DNA from: Emticicia soli
GTDB taxonomy: Bacteria; Bacteroidota; Bacteroidia; Cytophagales; Spirosomataceae
Reading direction: 5' to 3'
Assembly: GCF_037860775.1 (NCBI RefSeq)
Contig: NZ_JBBEWC010000005.1
Location: forward strand, 434,001 to 498,000
DNA length: 64,000 nt
Below the pieces are notes generated by a model. It was not told the DNA's origin. It saw only the letters and a list, made by a program, of their open reading frames with translations, and made no database searches. Position numbers and translations under genes: made by a program. Positions 52,829-61,384 of this stretch are shown here, piece after piece (within the stretch, counting starts at the first letter, position 1; every line of letters starts with the position of its first letter).

Positions 52829-53164
52829 TGAACTTTGGCGGGGCGGCGTACTGCTTTAGCTGATTAAACAGATTTGACTGATAATACACTCATAATAATT
52901 GTAACATTTCTATGATTGTAAGTTGGTTTTAGAGTATGTTTAAATTTTGTTATTCTGACCGAGAAGTAAAGATTTTTTGGCTAGACAAGGCGCCATTTTG
53001 CAGATGTAGCCAGCAGCTACATCGAAAAAATGCAACGAAGTATAGCTAAAAAAGATTACTTCGCAGGTCGAATCATAATTTTTAAACATACTCTATATCA
53101 TAAATCATATTCAATGCTAAAATCATAAAAATCATTTCAATCAGGTTAATCACAGTTCAAGACA
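52829..53164. repeat. Degenerate family A element containing an inserted family B element
   Basis: The right end CACAGTTCAAGACA at 53151-53164 is a clean family A terminus directly before the ATG of permease 3. The left end (TTTTGAACTTTGGC near 52834) is worn. A family B element lies inside at 52931-53094, so the outer element is split. Confidence 0.55.
52931..53094. repeat. MITE-like repeat, family B copy 2
   Basis: 164 bp bounded by AGAGTATGTTTAAA and the exact complement TTTAAACATACTCT, with TCTGACCGAGAAGTAA on the left matching ACTTCGCAGGTCGAA on the right. The interior holds a hairpin (GATGTAGC/GCTACATC). The ends match 26254-26328. Confidence 0.8.
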
Positions 53165-55840
53165 ATGCAAAACCATTCCAATGTGCCACCAAAATGGACC
53201 GATAAGCTACTAAGGGCTTTTCTGCCTGATGATTTGCTGGAAGAACTGCAAGGCGATATGCATGAGCAGTTTGATATACAGGTACAGGAATTTGGCCTCT
53301 TGAAAGCCCGATGGCTGTATATATGGGAGGTGCTACGGTTTTGCCGACCGTATTTTCTGAAACGGCGTTTAATGACTCAGTCAACTTTTACCAACAATAC
53401 ATATTCTGTTTCACCACTCTCAAAAATTATGATTCGCAATTACTTTACCATCGCCTGGCGGAATCTGCTTCGGAACAAAGCTTTTTCAGCCATTAATATT
53501 TTCGGACTAGCCATCGGCATTAGCTGTTTTATCCTCATTGCCGTATTTGTGTACAACGAACTGAGCTATGACCGACACATTGCCAATGCAGAGCAGATAT
53601 ACCGTGTGAATCTGGCAGTTACGAGCAATGGTAATACTGATCTTTATCCGAATGCCGATCATGCAGTAGGTGAAGGCATAAAAAATGCATTTCCTGAAGT
53701 AAAAGCTTTCTCGATGGTGTCGCAAGCCATAGATTTTGTAAAGTATGATGAAAAACATTTTAAAGAGCAGAAACTAGCCTATGCCGATGCTAATTTCTTG
53801 AGAATGTTTTCTGTACCTCTATTAGAAGGCAATGTTGATAAGGCTTTGGTAGAACCCAATACAATGGTGATTTCGAAGGCATTGGCTACCAAATACTTTG
53901 GCGATCAAGACCCTGTCGGCAAGTCATTGTTAATAGGTGCGCAACAAAATCCGTATAAGGTGACGGGTTTGTACGATAAAATTCCAGACAATACCCATTT
54001 CCATTTTGATGCCTTTATCAGCTTGGCATCGTGGCATGTTACCAACCCTACGTGGAGTAATCTGGGGCCGAATACATACATAGAATTGCACAAAAACGCT
54101 GACGCCAAAAAACTGGAGGCCAAATTCCCGCAATTGGTAATGAAATATGTAGTGCCCGAAATTCAACGAGACATGGGCGTGAGCCTTGCCGAAGCCCAGA
54201 AATCTGTTGATACTTTCCGCTTTTTGTTACAGCCGCTTACTGACTTACATCTTTACGGCAATACAAAGTATGAAATCGAACCGGGTGGAGATATTCAATA
54301 TATTTATATTTTCTCTGCTTTGGCAGTGTTTATTCTCTTGCTTGCCTGTGTAAACTTTACAAATCTGTCAACAGCGCAATCGGCCAAACGCTCTAAAGAG
54401 GTGGGTATTCGCAAAGTATTAGGGTCTGTCAAAAAACAATTGGTGTTTCAGTTTCTGGCGGAATCTATTTTGTTGACCTTTTTTGCCATTTTTTTTGCCT
54501 ACCTTTTTATATTCCTGTTTTTGCCATACTTCAATCAACTGGCGAACAAAAACGTTAGTTTTCTGTTCTTTTTCAACTATAAAGTAATTGTTGCACTGAT
54601 GCTTGTAAGCCTTTTATCGGGCATTATTGCAGGTATTTATCCTGCCTTCTTCCTATCATCGTTCAATATTATCAAAACCCTGAAAGGCGTATTGTTCAAT
54701 GGAAGCAAGCAGCGTAAACCTCTGCAAAATAGCCTGATAGTATTTCAGTTTTCGGTTTCTACCTTGCTCATAATTGCTACCATTGTTGTGTATCAGCAAT
54801 TGCACCACATGCAAAACAAAAAACTGGGTTATGACAAAGACCAGGTGTTGGTAATGCCTGATACCCGTGTACTTAATCAGAACCAATTGGCTTTTCAGCA
54901 ACAACTCAAACAGGATAATCGAGTGGTTTCGGCGAGTATTTCACGTATGGTGCCGGGGAGTAAATACCTAAACGGTACACAGGTCTATCCGAAAAACGAA
55001 AAAGGGAATGGTGCAGAAATTCATATCGATATTTTTAATATTGACTACGACTACATTAATACTTTGGGCATAAAGATTAAAGAGGGAAGAGCATTCTCGA
55101 AAGAATTTTCTACCGATTCGGCAGGCGTGCTTATCAACGAAGCGGCAGTGCGAGAACTGGGCTGGAAAGGACAAAACCCTATCGGACGCACCATTGTGCG
55201 CTCAGGACAAAAAGAGTTTAAAGTGCTAGGCGTAATGGAGGACTTCAACTATGCATCAGTAAAACAAAAAGTAGCCCCTGCCATGATGATGCTTGGCCGT
55301 AATGATGGCGGGCTGGTAATAAAAATCAATACAAGTGATGTAGGCGGTTTCTTGACCGACCTCAAAGCAAAATGGGATAGTTTTAACCCGGCTGGTCCGA
55401 TAGAATATTATTTCCTTGACGAAAAGTTTGCTGCGCTTTATGATAACGAGCACCGCACACAGCAGATATTCTCGGCCTTTGCTGTGCTGGCTATTATCAT
55501 TGCCAGTTTGGGGCTCTTTGCGCTATCAACCTTTATTATTGAACAACGCAAAAAAGAAGTAGGCATCCGCAAGGTTTTGGGTGCTTCTATTGGTGGCATT
55601 GTGCAATTGTTGGTCAAAGATTTTGTGGTATTGGTGTTAATAGCCATTCTTATTGCCTCGCCGCTGGCGTGGTATGGCATGAACCACTGGTTACAGGATT
55701 TTGCCTATAAAATTGATCTACAATGGTGGATGTTCGCATTGGCAGGTTTGTTAGCTATTGTCATTGCCTTGTTAACAGTAAGTTTCCAAGGCATAAAAGC
55801 CGCACTTATGAATCCCGTGAAAAGTTTGAAGAGTGAGTAG
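53165..55840 (+). CDS. FtsX/MacB-like permease with N-terminal prefix domain (3)
   Basis: 891 residues, third copy with the same plan. Prefix domain residues ~1-75 (WTDKLLRAFLPDDLLEELQG, FGLLKARWLYIWEVLRFC), first FtsX block with KRSKEVGIRKVLGSVKKQLV, second with QRKKEVGIRKVLGASIGGIV, end NPVKSLKSE. Its ATG at 53165 abuts the end of a MITE at 53164, so the promoter may lie in the repeat or the gene is read through from upstream. Together with the preceding two it suggests recent tandem amplification. Confidence 0.92.
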   Translation: MQNHSNVPPKWTDKLLRAFLPDDLLEELQGDMHEQFDIQVQEFGLLKARWLYIWEVLRFCRPYFLKRRLMTQSTFTNNTYSVSPLSKIMIRNYFTIAWRNLLRNKAFSAINIFGLAIGISCFILIAVFVYNELSYDRHIANAEQIYRVNLAVTSNGNTDLYPNADHAVGEGIKNAFPEVKAFSMVSQAIDFVKYDEKHFKEQKLAYADANFLRMFSVPLLEGNVDKALVEPNTMVISKALATKYFGDQDPVGKSLLIGAQQNPYKVTGLYDKIPDNTHFHFDAFISLASWHVTNPTWSNLGPNTYIELHKNADAKKLEAKFPQLVMKYVVPEIQRDMGVSLAEAQKSVDTFRFLLQPLTDLHLYGNTKYEIEPGGDIQYIYIFSALAVFILLLACVNFTNLSTAQSAKRSKEVGIRKVLGSVKKQLVFQFLAESILLTFFAIFFAYLFIFLFLPYFNQLANKNVSFLFFFNYKVIVALMLVSLLSGIIAGIYPAFFLSSFNIIKTLKGVLFNGSKQRKPLQNSLIVFQFSVSTLLIIATIVVYQQLHHMQNKKLGYDKDQVLVMPDTRVLNQNQLAFQQQLKQDNRVVSASISRMVPGSKYLNGTQVYPKNEKGNGAEIHIDIFNIDYDYINTLGIKIKEGRAFSKEFSTDSAGVLINEAAVRELGWKGQNPIGRTIVRSGQKEFKVLGVMEDFNYASVKQKVAPAMMMLGRNDGGLVIKINTSDVGGFLTDLKAKWDSFNPAGPIEYYFLDEKFAALYDNEHRTQQIFSAFAVLAIIIASLGLFALSTFIIEQRKKEVGIRKVLGASIGGIVQLLVKDFVVLVLIAILIASPLAWYGMNHWLQDFAYKIDLQWWMFALAGLLAIVIALLTVSFQGIKAALMNPVKSLKSE

Positions 55841-55848
55841 GGGTGTTG

Positions 55849-55972
55849 TATCTTGAACTTTGATTTACCTGATTTTATGATTTAATATCTATTTAACTTA
55901 AATCAGAAAAAAATCAGGATATTCCTATAAATCAGGTAAATCAATTCAATCAGTTAAATCACAGTTCAGACA
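55849..55972. repeat. MITE-like element, family A copy 3
   Basis: Begins TATCTTGAACTTTGATTTAC and ends GTTAAATCACAGTTCAGACA. It closes the permease cluster and is the shortest copy of the family at 124 bp. Confidence 0.7.
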
Positions 55973-56000
55973 AAAATTACTAAATAATTACCTGTCGACT

Positions 56001-56027
56001 AAACCGCTTGAGCAAGCGGTTTTTTTG
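56001..56027 (+). terminator. Rho-independent terminator after the permease cluster
   Basis: AAACCGCTTG, 2-nt loop, CAAGCGGTTT and T tract. It should end transcription from the permeases. The following ~140 bp are extremely AT-rich and contain no ORF. Confidence 0.9.
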
Positions 56028-56167
56028 TATTTCTTATATAATATTGTATTTTTTAAATTTTTTTAATAATTATAAGTATATTTTATAATTAATTAATTTT
56101 TGTTCGTTTTTATATCAGTAAATTAGCGATGCTTTTAGTTAAAAAGTAAAATAAATTGTAATTAAAG

Positions 56168-56197
56168 CAAAAACCCCCTTCATTTAGGGGATTTTTT
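56168..56197 (+). terminator. Second rho-independent terminator
   Basis: GCAAAAACCCCCT, loop TCATTT, AGGGGATTTTTT. It has no gene directly upstream; together with the remnant just downstream it suggests that part of this spacer was once genic. Confidence 0.75.
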
Positions 56198-56262
56198 GTA
56201 TTTGGGGGTTAATTGAAATTCTCTTTAAACAGAGCAATTTTCTATATTTGTTATTTTCTTAT

Positions 56263-56388
56263 GCTGATTTATGCCATGAACTGGGACAGTCGCTGGCAAA
56301 GCAATTGAGTTATAATTATCCGACAGAATTAGAGAATAATATCCGCCAATATCTCAAATACGTGAAAGCAAAATATAAGCCGCAATAA
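56263..56388 (+). pseudogene. C-terminal remnant of an aminoglycoside 6-adenylyltransferase-like gene
   Basis: A frame ending at TAA 56386-56388 encodes DLCHELGQSLAKQLSYNYPT followed by ELENNIRQYLKYVKAK. To my memory this resembles the C-terminus of AadK/AadE-type 6-adenylyltransferases (the helix pair ending YNYP...YLKYV). No start codon or the catalytic domain is present, so it is a truncated remnant. It ends 12 nt before the AraC ATG. A -7 box TATATTTG at 56243-56250 lies in its start. Confidence 0.5.
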
Positions 56389-56400
56389 GCACACGCCCAA

Positions 56401-57216
56401 ATGCCCACACCGCCAAACATACGTCAGCTATATATGCCCATACAGCCTACGGTGCGGCAGGCAGCCGACAATGTAAGTTATACAGAGCTTCTGCCTGATG
56501 AGCAGCTTTTGCCGTACATCTATTGCTATTGGGAACTGAAGACTGCCCAGCCCTTGCAAGAAGAGTTTTTGTATAGGGTAGTGGCTGATGGCTGCATTGA
56601 TATCTATTTTGAGCTTACTGACCCCACTGATGCGTACGTAATGGGCTTTTGCAAACAATACACCGAGTTTCCGCTGGGTGATAGTTTTCATTATATAGGT
56701 ATCAGGTTTTTGCCAACTATGTTTCCGCAGTTATTTGGGGTTGATGCAGCCACACTAAGCAATAGATTTCAGCATCTGGCCGATGTTGTGCCACAGGTAG
56801 CTGATTTTCTGGCTGTGTATTTGAACGGCTTGCCTTCATCTGCACAAATCAAGGCATTGTTTGATGCTTATTTTATTAACCTGCTAGGTAGAAAGTCATT
56901 CGATGATGATAAGCGGCTTTATGGAGCTATTGGTATTATCTTACAGAATTTTGGCGTTCTCAACATCGAAACCGATTTAGATACAGGTATCAGCCCAAGG
57001 CAATTGAGGCGGCTTTTTGAGTACTATATAGGCGATACCGCCAAGACATTTGCCAAGGTGGTTCGCTTTCAGAATATTCTGCGAGCAAAGCCTTCGTCGC
57101 AGAGTTTGCGGCAAAACAAGTTGTTTTTTGATGCAGGTTACTACGACCAGGCGCATTTTATTAAAGAGTTCAAGAATTTCTACGGGGTATCGCCAAGCAA
57201 GGCTTTTGGCCGTTGA
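56401..57216 (+). CDS. AraC family transcriptional regulator
   Basis: 271 residues. The N-terminal ~150 residues form an effector-binding domain of the DUF6597 kind (LLPDEQLLPYIYCYWEL, RVVADGCIDIYFEL). The C-terminal AraC HTH pair has GISPRQLRRLFEYYIGD and the second helix-turn-helix FFDAGYYDQAHFIKEFKNFYGVSPSKAFGR, read as two blocks. It probably activates the VOC gene 72 nt downstream. Start ATG at 56401; the remnant upstream is unrelated. Confidence 0.9.
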   Translation: MPTPPNIRQLYMPIQPTVRQAADNVSYTELLPDEQLLPYIYCYWELKTAQPLQEEFLYRVVADGCIDIYFELTDPTDAYVMGFCKQYTEFPLGDSFHYIGIRFLPTMFPQLFGVDAATLSNRFQHLADVVPQVADFLAVYLNGLPSSAQIKALFDAYFINLLGRKSFDDDKRLYGAIGIILQNFGVLNIETDLDTGISPRQLRRLFEYYIGDTAKTFAKVVRFQNILRAKPSSQSLRQNKLFFDAGYYDQAHFIKEFKNFYGVSPSKAFGR

Positions 57217-57288
57217 TTATGTCCGATTTTTACAAGGTTTACCATCCTGATTGCTCGACCTTTGTGTTGTTAGTCAATCAGCACAATA

Positions 57289-57765
57289 ATGAAAAAAATA
57301 CTCATAGTCTTGCTTTTACTGAGCTTTTCAAGCCAGGGTTATTCACAAAAAACTACACACAAAAATCAGCAGAACATGAAACTTAATGCAGGTATTATTA
57401 CAAAAAAACTAGCCGAAACAAAGGCTTTTTATATAAAAAATTTAGGTTTCGGTATAATATTCGAAAACGAATTTTATCTGCTCATGCATACACCAAACCA
57501 TGAAGCCGAAATCAGTTTTTTATTACCTAATCATCCAAGCCAGCAGCCACTTTTCCACAAACCTTTTCAGGGACAAGGGATCTACCTCACAATTGAGGTC
57601 AACGACCTAGATGCGCTTTATCAGGAACTGAAAAAGAAAGGTGTAATTATTAAAATTGAGCTTCGTAATGAACCCTGGGGCGATAGACACTTTGCCATTG
57701 AAGACCCCAACGGTATCGGAATTGATATTGTGAAATATGCGCCCCCAGCAACCCCCAACCCCTAA
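57289..57765 (+). CDS. Exported VOC (glyoxalase-like) protein
   Basis: 158 residues. VOC domain from about residue 32 (NAGIITKKLAETKAFYIKNL, YLTIEVNDLDALYQELKKKG, FAIEDPNGIGIDIVKY). The first ~19 residues MKKILIVLLLLSFSSQGYSQ form a signal peptide, which is unusual for the family; a second Met at residue 31 (ATG 57379) would remove it and start the usual VOC protein. Placement after an AraC gene suggests co-regulation. Ligand unknown. Confidence 0.8.
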   Translation: MKKILIVLLLLSFSSQGYSQKTTHKNQQNMKLNAGIITKKLAETKAFYIKNLGFGIIFENEFYLLMHTPNHEAEISFLLPNHPSQQPLFHKPFQGQGIYLTIEVNDLDALYQELKKKGVIIKIELRNEPWGDRHFAIEDPNGIGIDIVKYAPPATPNP

Positions 57766-57788
57766 GGGATAGTGAAACAATATACAGT

Positions 57789-57887
57789 ATGGCACGCCTA
57801 TACTCGCAAGAAAAAGAGCGTGTCATGCTTAAAATTGATGAAATAGGTGTTCTCATGCACATAGTAGCAATCAATATTTATAGATAA
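57789..57887 (+). other. Very short ORF of doubtful value
   Basis: ATG at 57789 opens a 32-codon frame starting MARLYSQEKERVMLKIDEIG. I recognise nothing, and it has no evident promoter. It may be a remnant. Confidence 0.15.
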
Positions 57888-57973
57888 GATGCTTAATAAC
57901 TAAATAGGCTACATACTTTTTTATATTATTGTACGTAAGTATTATAATTGTGACTAATTGAAACTACTTATCA

Positions 57974-58918
57974 ATGAAAATTATAGCCCGATTTACTGTT
58001 TTCTGCGCTTTTTTACTCATTTCTGCCATAGGCTATGCTCAAAAAATTGAACTACCTATTCAATGGAAAGTGGGGGATGTCTGGACTTATGATTTGAAAC
58101 AACGGAATCTGGGAGGGTTTACAGGTGGAGACAAATGGAAAAGAAAGAGTTTTCAAATAAAAGTTTTAGAAGCCAAGCCTGGCTATGAGGTAGAGTGGAA
58201 ATATCTATCGTATAGTACTTTTGAGTCGGATACGCTGGAAGATGAATGTGCCATGATGCTCAAACAATTTTTATTACATATCCCGCTTAAACTGAAACTT
58301 AACGAAAAGGGCGAATTTGCCAACTTAATTGGCGGCGATGCCTTAAAGAAGCAAATGCTAGCCTTTTATATCAGCCAAAGTTCGAAAAGCAGAAGTACGC
58401 ATTGTATTGACAACTTGAAGAGTTTTTTCAGTTTAGCCGATAATTTTGAAGATGTGATTGAGGTACTAGTACCCGAAATCAAGCATTTCTTTTTAGGCTT
58501 CTCGTTGCTGCCTTCCGAAACCAATTATAAGAAAGATACTGTTGAAGTGTTTACGGATTATATTTTCGATTTCAAAAAGACTATTCGTTTACCTAAAGCT
58601 ATCAGCCAAACGGCACGCAATACCTTTGGAAATTCGCTTGAAGTAAGTTTTCTGTCTCAGATTTCAGAACCCGAATATAAAAAGTATTTCGACGAAAGCA
58701 CAAGGGCCTCGTGGGATAAACTCGGCCTGGAAAAAGGCGATGGAATTCGCAAAGGCTTAGAAGAACAACTGGAGGTATTTCAGCCCAAGAAAAGCGATGC
58801 AATGGAAGCAGTTTTCGACAAAACCAACGGCTCAATACTGAAATTTGACTACCTGACCGAAGAATGGGGTATGCTTAAAGGTGGCGAAAGTATTTATTAT
58901 TATTTTAATAAAAGATGA
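57974..58918 (+). CDS. Exported protein of unknown function
   Basis: 314 residues with signal peptide MKIIARFTVFCAFLLISAIGYAQ. The mature part is mixed alpha/beta, starting ELPIQWKVGDVWTYDLKQRN, with FESDTLEDECAMMLKQFLLH and a late FDKTNGSILKFDYLTEEW that resembles the repeating strands of outer-membrane-associated or lipoprotein-carrier-like folds. I recognise no family. It is monocistronic, with an inverted repeat after it. Confidence 0.6.
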   Translation: MKIIARFTVFCAFLLISAIGYAQKIELPIQWKVGDVWTYDLKQRNLGGFTGGDKWKRKSFQIKVLEAKPGYEVEWKYLSYSTFESDTLEDECAMMLKQFLLHIPLKLKLNEKGEFANLIGGDALKKQMLAFYISQSSKSRSTHCIDNLKSFFSLADNFEDVIEVLVPEIKHFFLGFSLLPSETNYKKDTVEVFTDYIFDFKKTIRLPKAISQTARNTFGNSLEVSFLSQISEPEYKKYFDESTRASWDKLGLEKGDGIRKGLEEQLEVFQPKKSDAMEAVFDKTNGSILKFDYLTEEWGMLKGGESIYYYFNKR

Positions 58919-58925
58919 TAGGAAT

Positions 58926-58992
58926 GCCGAGTGTCGATTGCAGAATGTCGAATAAATGCAGCTAATTCGACCTTTTGCAATCGACATTCGAC
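58926..58992. repeat. Inverted repeat after the exported unknown protein gene
   Basis: GCCGAGTGTCGATTGCA pairs with TGCAATCGACATTCGAC, about 16 bp with two mismatches, enclosing a second GTCGAA/TTCGAC pair. There is no T tract, so it reads as a repeat rather than a terminator. Confidence 0.6.
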
Positions 58993-59093
58993 ATTTTCTT
59001 GTCTTGTTTACCCCTCAATTTGGCGTTTTTGTACCTCTCTTATCACATAAACTTATTGTAGCTTTGTATTATTAAAAAATAGCGTTCACATAC

Positions 59094-60314
59094 ATGCAAC
59101 CAGTAGGAGTAAGTCAGCCTAAATCTCACATCAAAAATATTAGTCGTGCCGAATTCATAGCCATGATGGCTTGTATCGAGTTGCTTACGGCATTATCAAT
59201 AGATATTATGTTGCCTACCTTCGATGCTGTTCGGCAGGAATTCAACCTTGGGGCAGAATCTACAGCTACTTCAAGACTCGTTACTTTCTTTTTTATGGGG
59301 CAGTTCAGTCAGTTAATATTTGGCCCAATGGCCGACAGATACGGGCGTATACCTATTTTAAGAATTGGGTTTATGTTTTTTATTAGCGGGTGTATTGCTA
59401 CTGTTCTTGTGCCGAGTATGTTTTGGTTACTAATAGCCCGTTTTTTTATGGGCATAGGTTCAGCTGCTATGTTTGTGTGCGTGCTGGCCTGTGTGAGAGA
59501 TAGGTTTGTAGGTGACGAAATGGCTCGCACGATGTCACTGATTATGACAATTTTTCTGATTGTTCCGGTGCTGGCTCCATTATTAGGTGCAGCCATTTTA
59601 TCGGTCAGTAACTGGAAAGTGGTGTTTATTACACCAGCAGTTTTTGCCATCGTATTTGCAATATGGTCGTTGCGTTTGCCTGAATCTGTGCCTGCGGATG
59701 GACGTAAAAAAGCAAGTTTGCTAGCCGTATTTCAATCATTCAGGGAAGTATTTAGTAACAGAACTTTTGTACGCTATGTGGCTATTACCACTATTTTGTT
59801 TGCTGCTTTCATTTCTTATGTAGGTAGTTCAGAGCGCATTGTTGGTACACTTTATCATCGGCCACACCTCTTTATCTATATTTTTGGCACAATCGGGTTT
59901 TGTATGAGCATCTTTACGTTTATCAACTCTCGTTTGGTACAGTGGCTTGGCGCATATCGAACACTCCGCCTACTATTATGTATATACGTTTTACTTGCAG
60001 TCTTGTTAATTTCTCTTACACTCAACTCCACCGAGCCAATCAATCTCTTTGTATTATTTACTATTATTGGTTTGTTGCAAAGTGTCAATATTGCTATTGA
60101 GCCCAATAGTAGTTCGCTGGCGCTCGAACCTATGGGCAACAAGGCAGGCATGGCAGCATCTATCTATGGCACGGCGTATCTGGTTGTGGGTGCCTTCGGC
60201 GGCTCAGTGATTGATGGCTTATTAGTGAATTCGGTTGTGCCGCTTACTGTTGCTTATTGCGTGGGTGGTGTTTTGGCATTGGGCTTGTTTTTTAGTGGAA
60301 AGGGTAGAGGCTGA
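59094..60314 (+). CDS. Bcr/CflA-type MFS drug exporter
   Basis: 406 residues, about twelve membrane segments. The motif-A region FGPMADRYGRIPILRIGF, the opening LTALSIDIMLPTFDAVRQEF and MFVCVLACVRDRF are typical of the Bcr/CflA drug:H+ antiporter family. It probably exports small toxic compounds such as bicyclomycin-like drugs. It is convergent with the DoxX gene. Confidence 0.9.
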   Translation: MQPVGVSQPKSHIKNISRAEFIAMMACIELLTALSIDIMLPTFDAVRQEFNLGAESTATSRLVTFFFMGQFSQLIFGPMADRYGRIPILRIGFMFFISGCIATVLVPSMFWLLIARFFMGIGSAAMFVCVLACVRDRFVGDEMARTMSLIMTIFLIVPVLAPLLGAAILSVSNWKVVFITPAVFAIVFAIWSLRLPESVPADGRKKASLLAVFQSFREVFSNRTFVRYVAITTILFAAFISYVGSSERIVGTLYHRPHLFIYIFGTIGFCMSIFTFINSRLVQWLGAYRTLRLLLCIYVLLAVLLISLTLNSTEPINLFVLFTIIGLLQSVNIAIEPNSSSLALEPMGNKAGMAASIYGTAYLVVGAFGGSVIDGLLVNSVVPLTVAYCVGGVLALGLFFSGKGRG

Positions 60315-60328
60315 ATTTAAGAGTAGCC

Positions 60329-60383
60329 ATGTATTTTCCTGCAAAAAGCACGATGACTAATATAAATGCAGGAAAATACATGA
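60329..60383. terminator. Perfect 16-bp inverted repeat between convergent genes
   Basis: CATGTATTTTCCTGCA (60329-60344) and TGCAGGAAAATACATG (60368-60383) are exact complements, separated by 23 nt. There is no T tract, but it lies between two convergent stops and could act as a bidirectional terminator. Confidence 0.5.
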
Positions 60384-60401
60384 AGCTCGCAGAGCTTATA
60401 G

Positions 60402-60773
60402 TTAAAAACTAATACTAAAGTTTTTGTCGGTCCACAGCAATAATACTGTCAGAATACACATAGCCAAAGAATTATAATAGTGCTGGTACTCAAGATGTGC
60501 CATGTGTGCCGTAAAAGCGCCGACTGCAAACGGAAAGAGGAATAAAATACCAGCAGTTTTTAAACTTGGCTTAAATAAACCAACTACAATGAGTATCACA
60601 CCTGTGAGTTCAGCAATGCCTATGGCAATTGTCCAGCTTTTATTAAATCCCAACGATTGCATACTTTCCATCATAGAGGTTTTTTGAAATACTTTGAAGA
60701 GCGAAGCATAGCCAAAAACATACAGATAGTAAAGGTAGCTTGCCCAGTGAATAATTGTTTTGAGTGTTTCCAT
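60402..60773 (-). CDS. DoxX family membrane protein
   Basis: 123 residues with four membrane segments. The arrangement YVFGYASLFKVFQKTSMMESM, AIGIAELTGVILIVVGLF and MAHLEYQHYYNSLAMCILTVL fits DoxX-like proteins (quinone- or redox-linked small membrane proteins). It is divergent from an HxlR-type regulator gene that begins 88 nt away, a common pairing that implies regulation by that protein. Confidence 0.85.
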   Translation of the reverse strand: METLKTIIHWASYLYYLYVFGYASLFKVFQKTSMMESMQSLGFNKSWTIAIGIAELTGVILIVVGLFKPSLKTAGILFLFPFAVGAFTAHMAHLEYQHYYNSLAMCILTVLLLWTDKNFSISF

Positions 60774-60861
60774 TATTAGTTATTTTTTCTGCAAATATCT
60801 TTACTAACTTGCATAAAAGACAGAACGTACAAAATTGTTGGGTACTAACAAAAAAGTAAGC

Positions 60862-61221
60862 ATGAGAAAAGAAAACTCTACAAATGCTATTAATGAGAAC
60901 TATCTGAATGAGCATTGCGGCATTACCTACACACTATCTGCTATTGGCGGAAGATGGAAAATAAATATCCTGAGTTACCTGTTATACAATCAGAAATTGC
61001 GTTATAGCGAGCTGAAAACCCGACTGAAAGGTGTTTCGGAGCGTATGCTAAGTGCCAAACTAAAAGAACTCGAAAGTGATGGGCTTATCAACAGAATTGT
61101 GCACCCGCAGGTACCACCAAAAGTAGAATATGAATTAACCGAATTAGGTCGGTCTTTAAGCGAGATTCTACAATTAATGGATAAATGGGGAGAGGAAAAA
61201 ATGATGGAGAATGTTGTATGA
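60862..61221 (+). CDS. HxlR family transcriptional regulator
   Basis: 119 residues. Winged helix with an HxlR-type Cys in EHCGITYTLSAIGGRWKINI and KLRYSELKTRLKGVSERMLS, the family signature. Cys in the second position after the start often senses electrophiles or thiol stress. The start is ATG at 60862; a TTG at 60835 would add nine residues. Divergent from doxX, which it probably controls. Confidence 0.88.
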   Translation: MRKENSTNAINENYLNEHCGITYTLSAIGGRWKINILSYLLYNQKLRYSELKTRLKGVSERMLSAKLKELESDGLINRIVHPQVPPKVEYELTELGRSLSEILQLMDKWGEEKMMENVV

Positions 61222-61384
61222 GGTTTATTTTATCATCATCCAAGTTCCCTAATGGACTTAAGAGATTTTAAACTCACCATCAATAAAATAAACTCCAAAA
61301 ACTTTTATAGTCTTAGCCCGAACAATTAATTTTGATGGTGGTTAACATAAAACAAAATCCACAAAGGCTTTTACCTATACTTTT

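Noticed and set aside
61219..61295. Inverted repeat GAGGTTTATTTTAT / ATAAAATAAACTCC after the HxlR gene
   Set aside because: AT-rich, loop over 45 nt, and no T tract; likely chance or a weak repeat.
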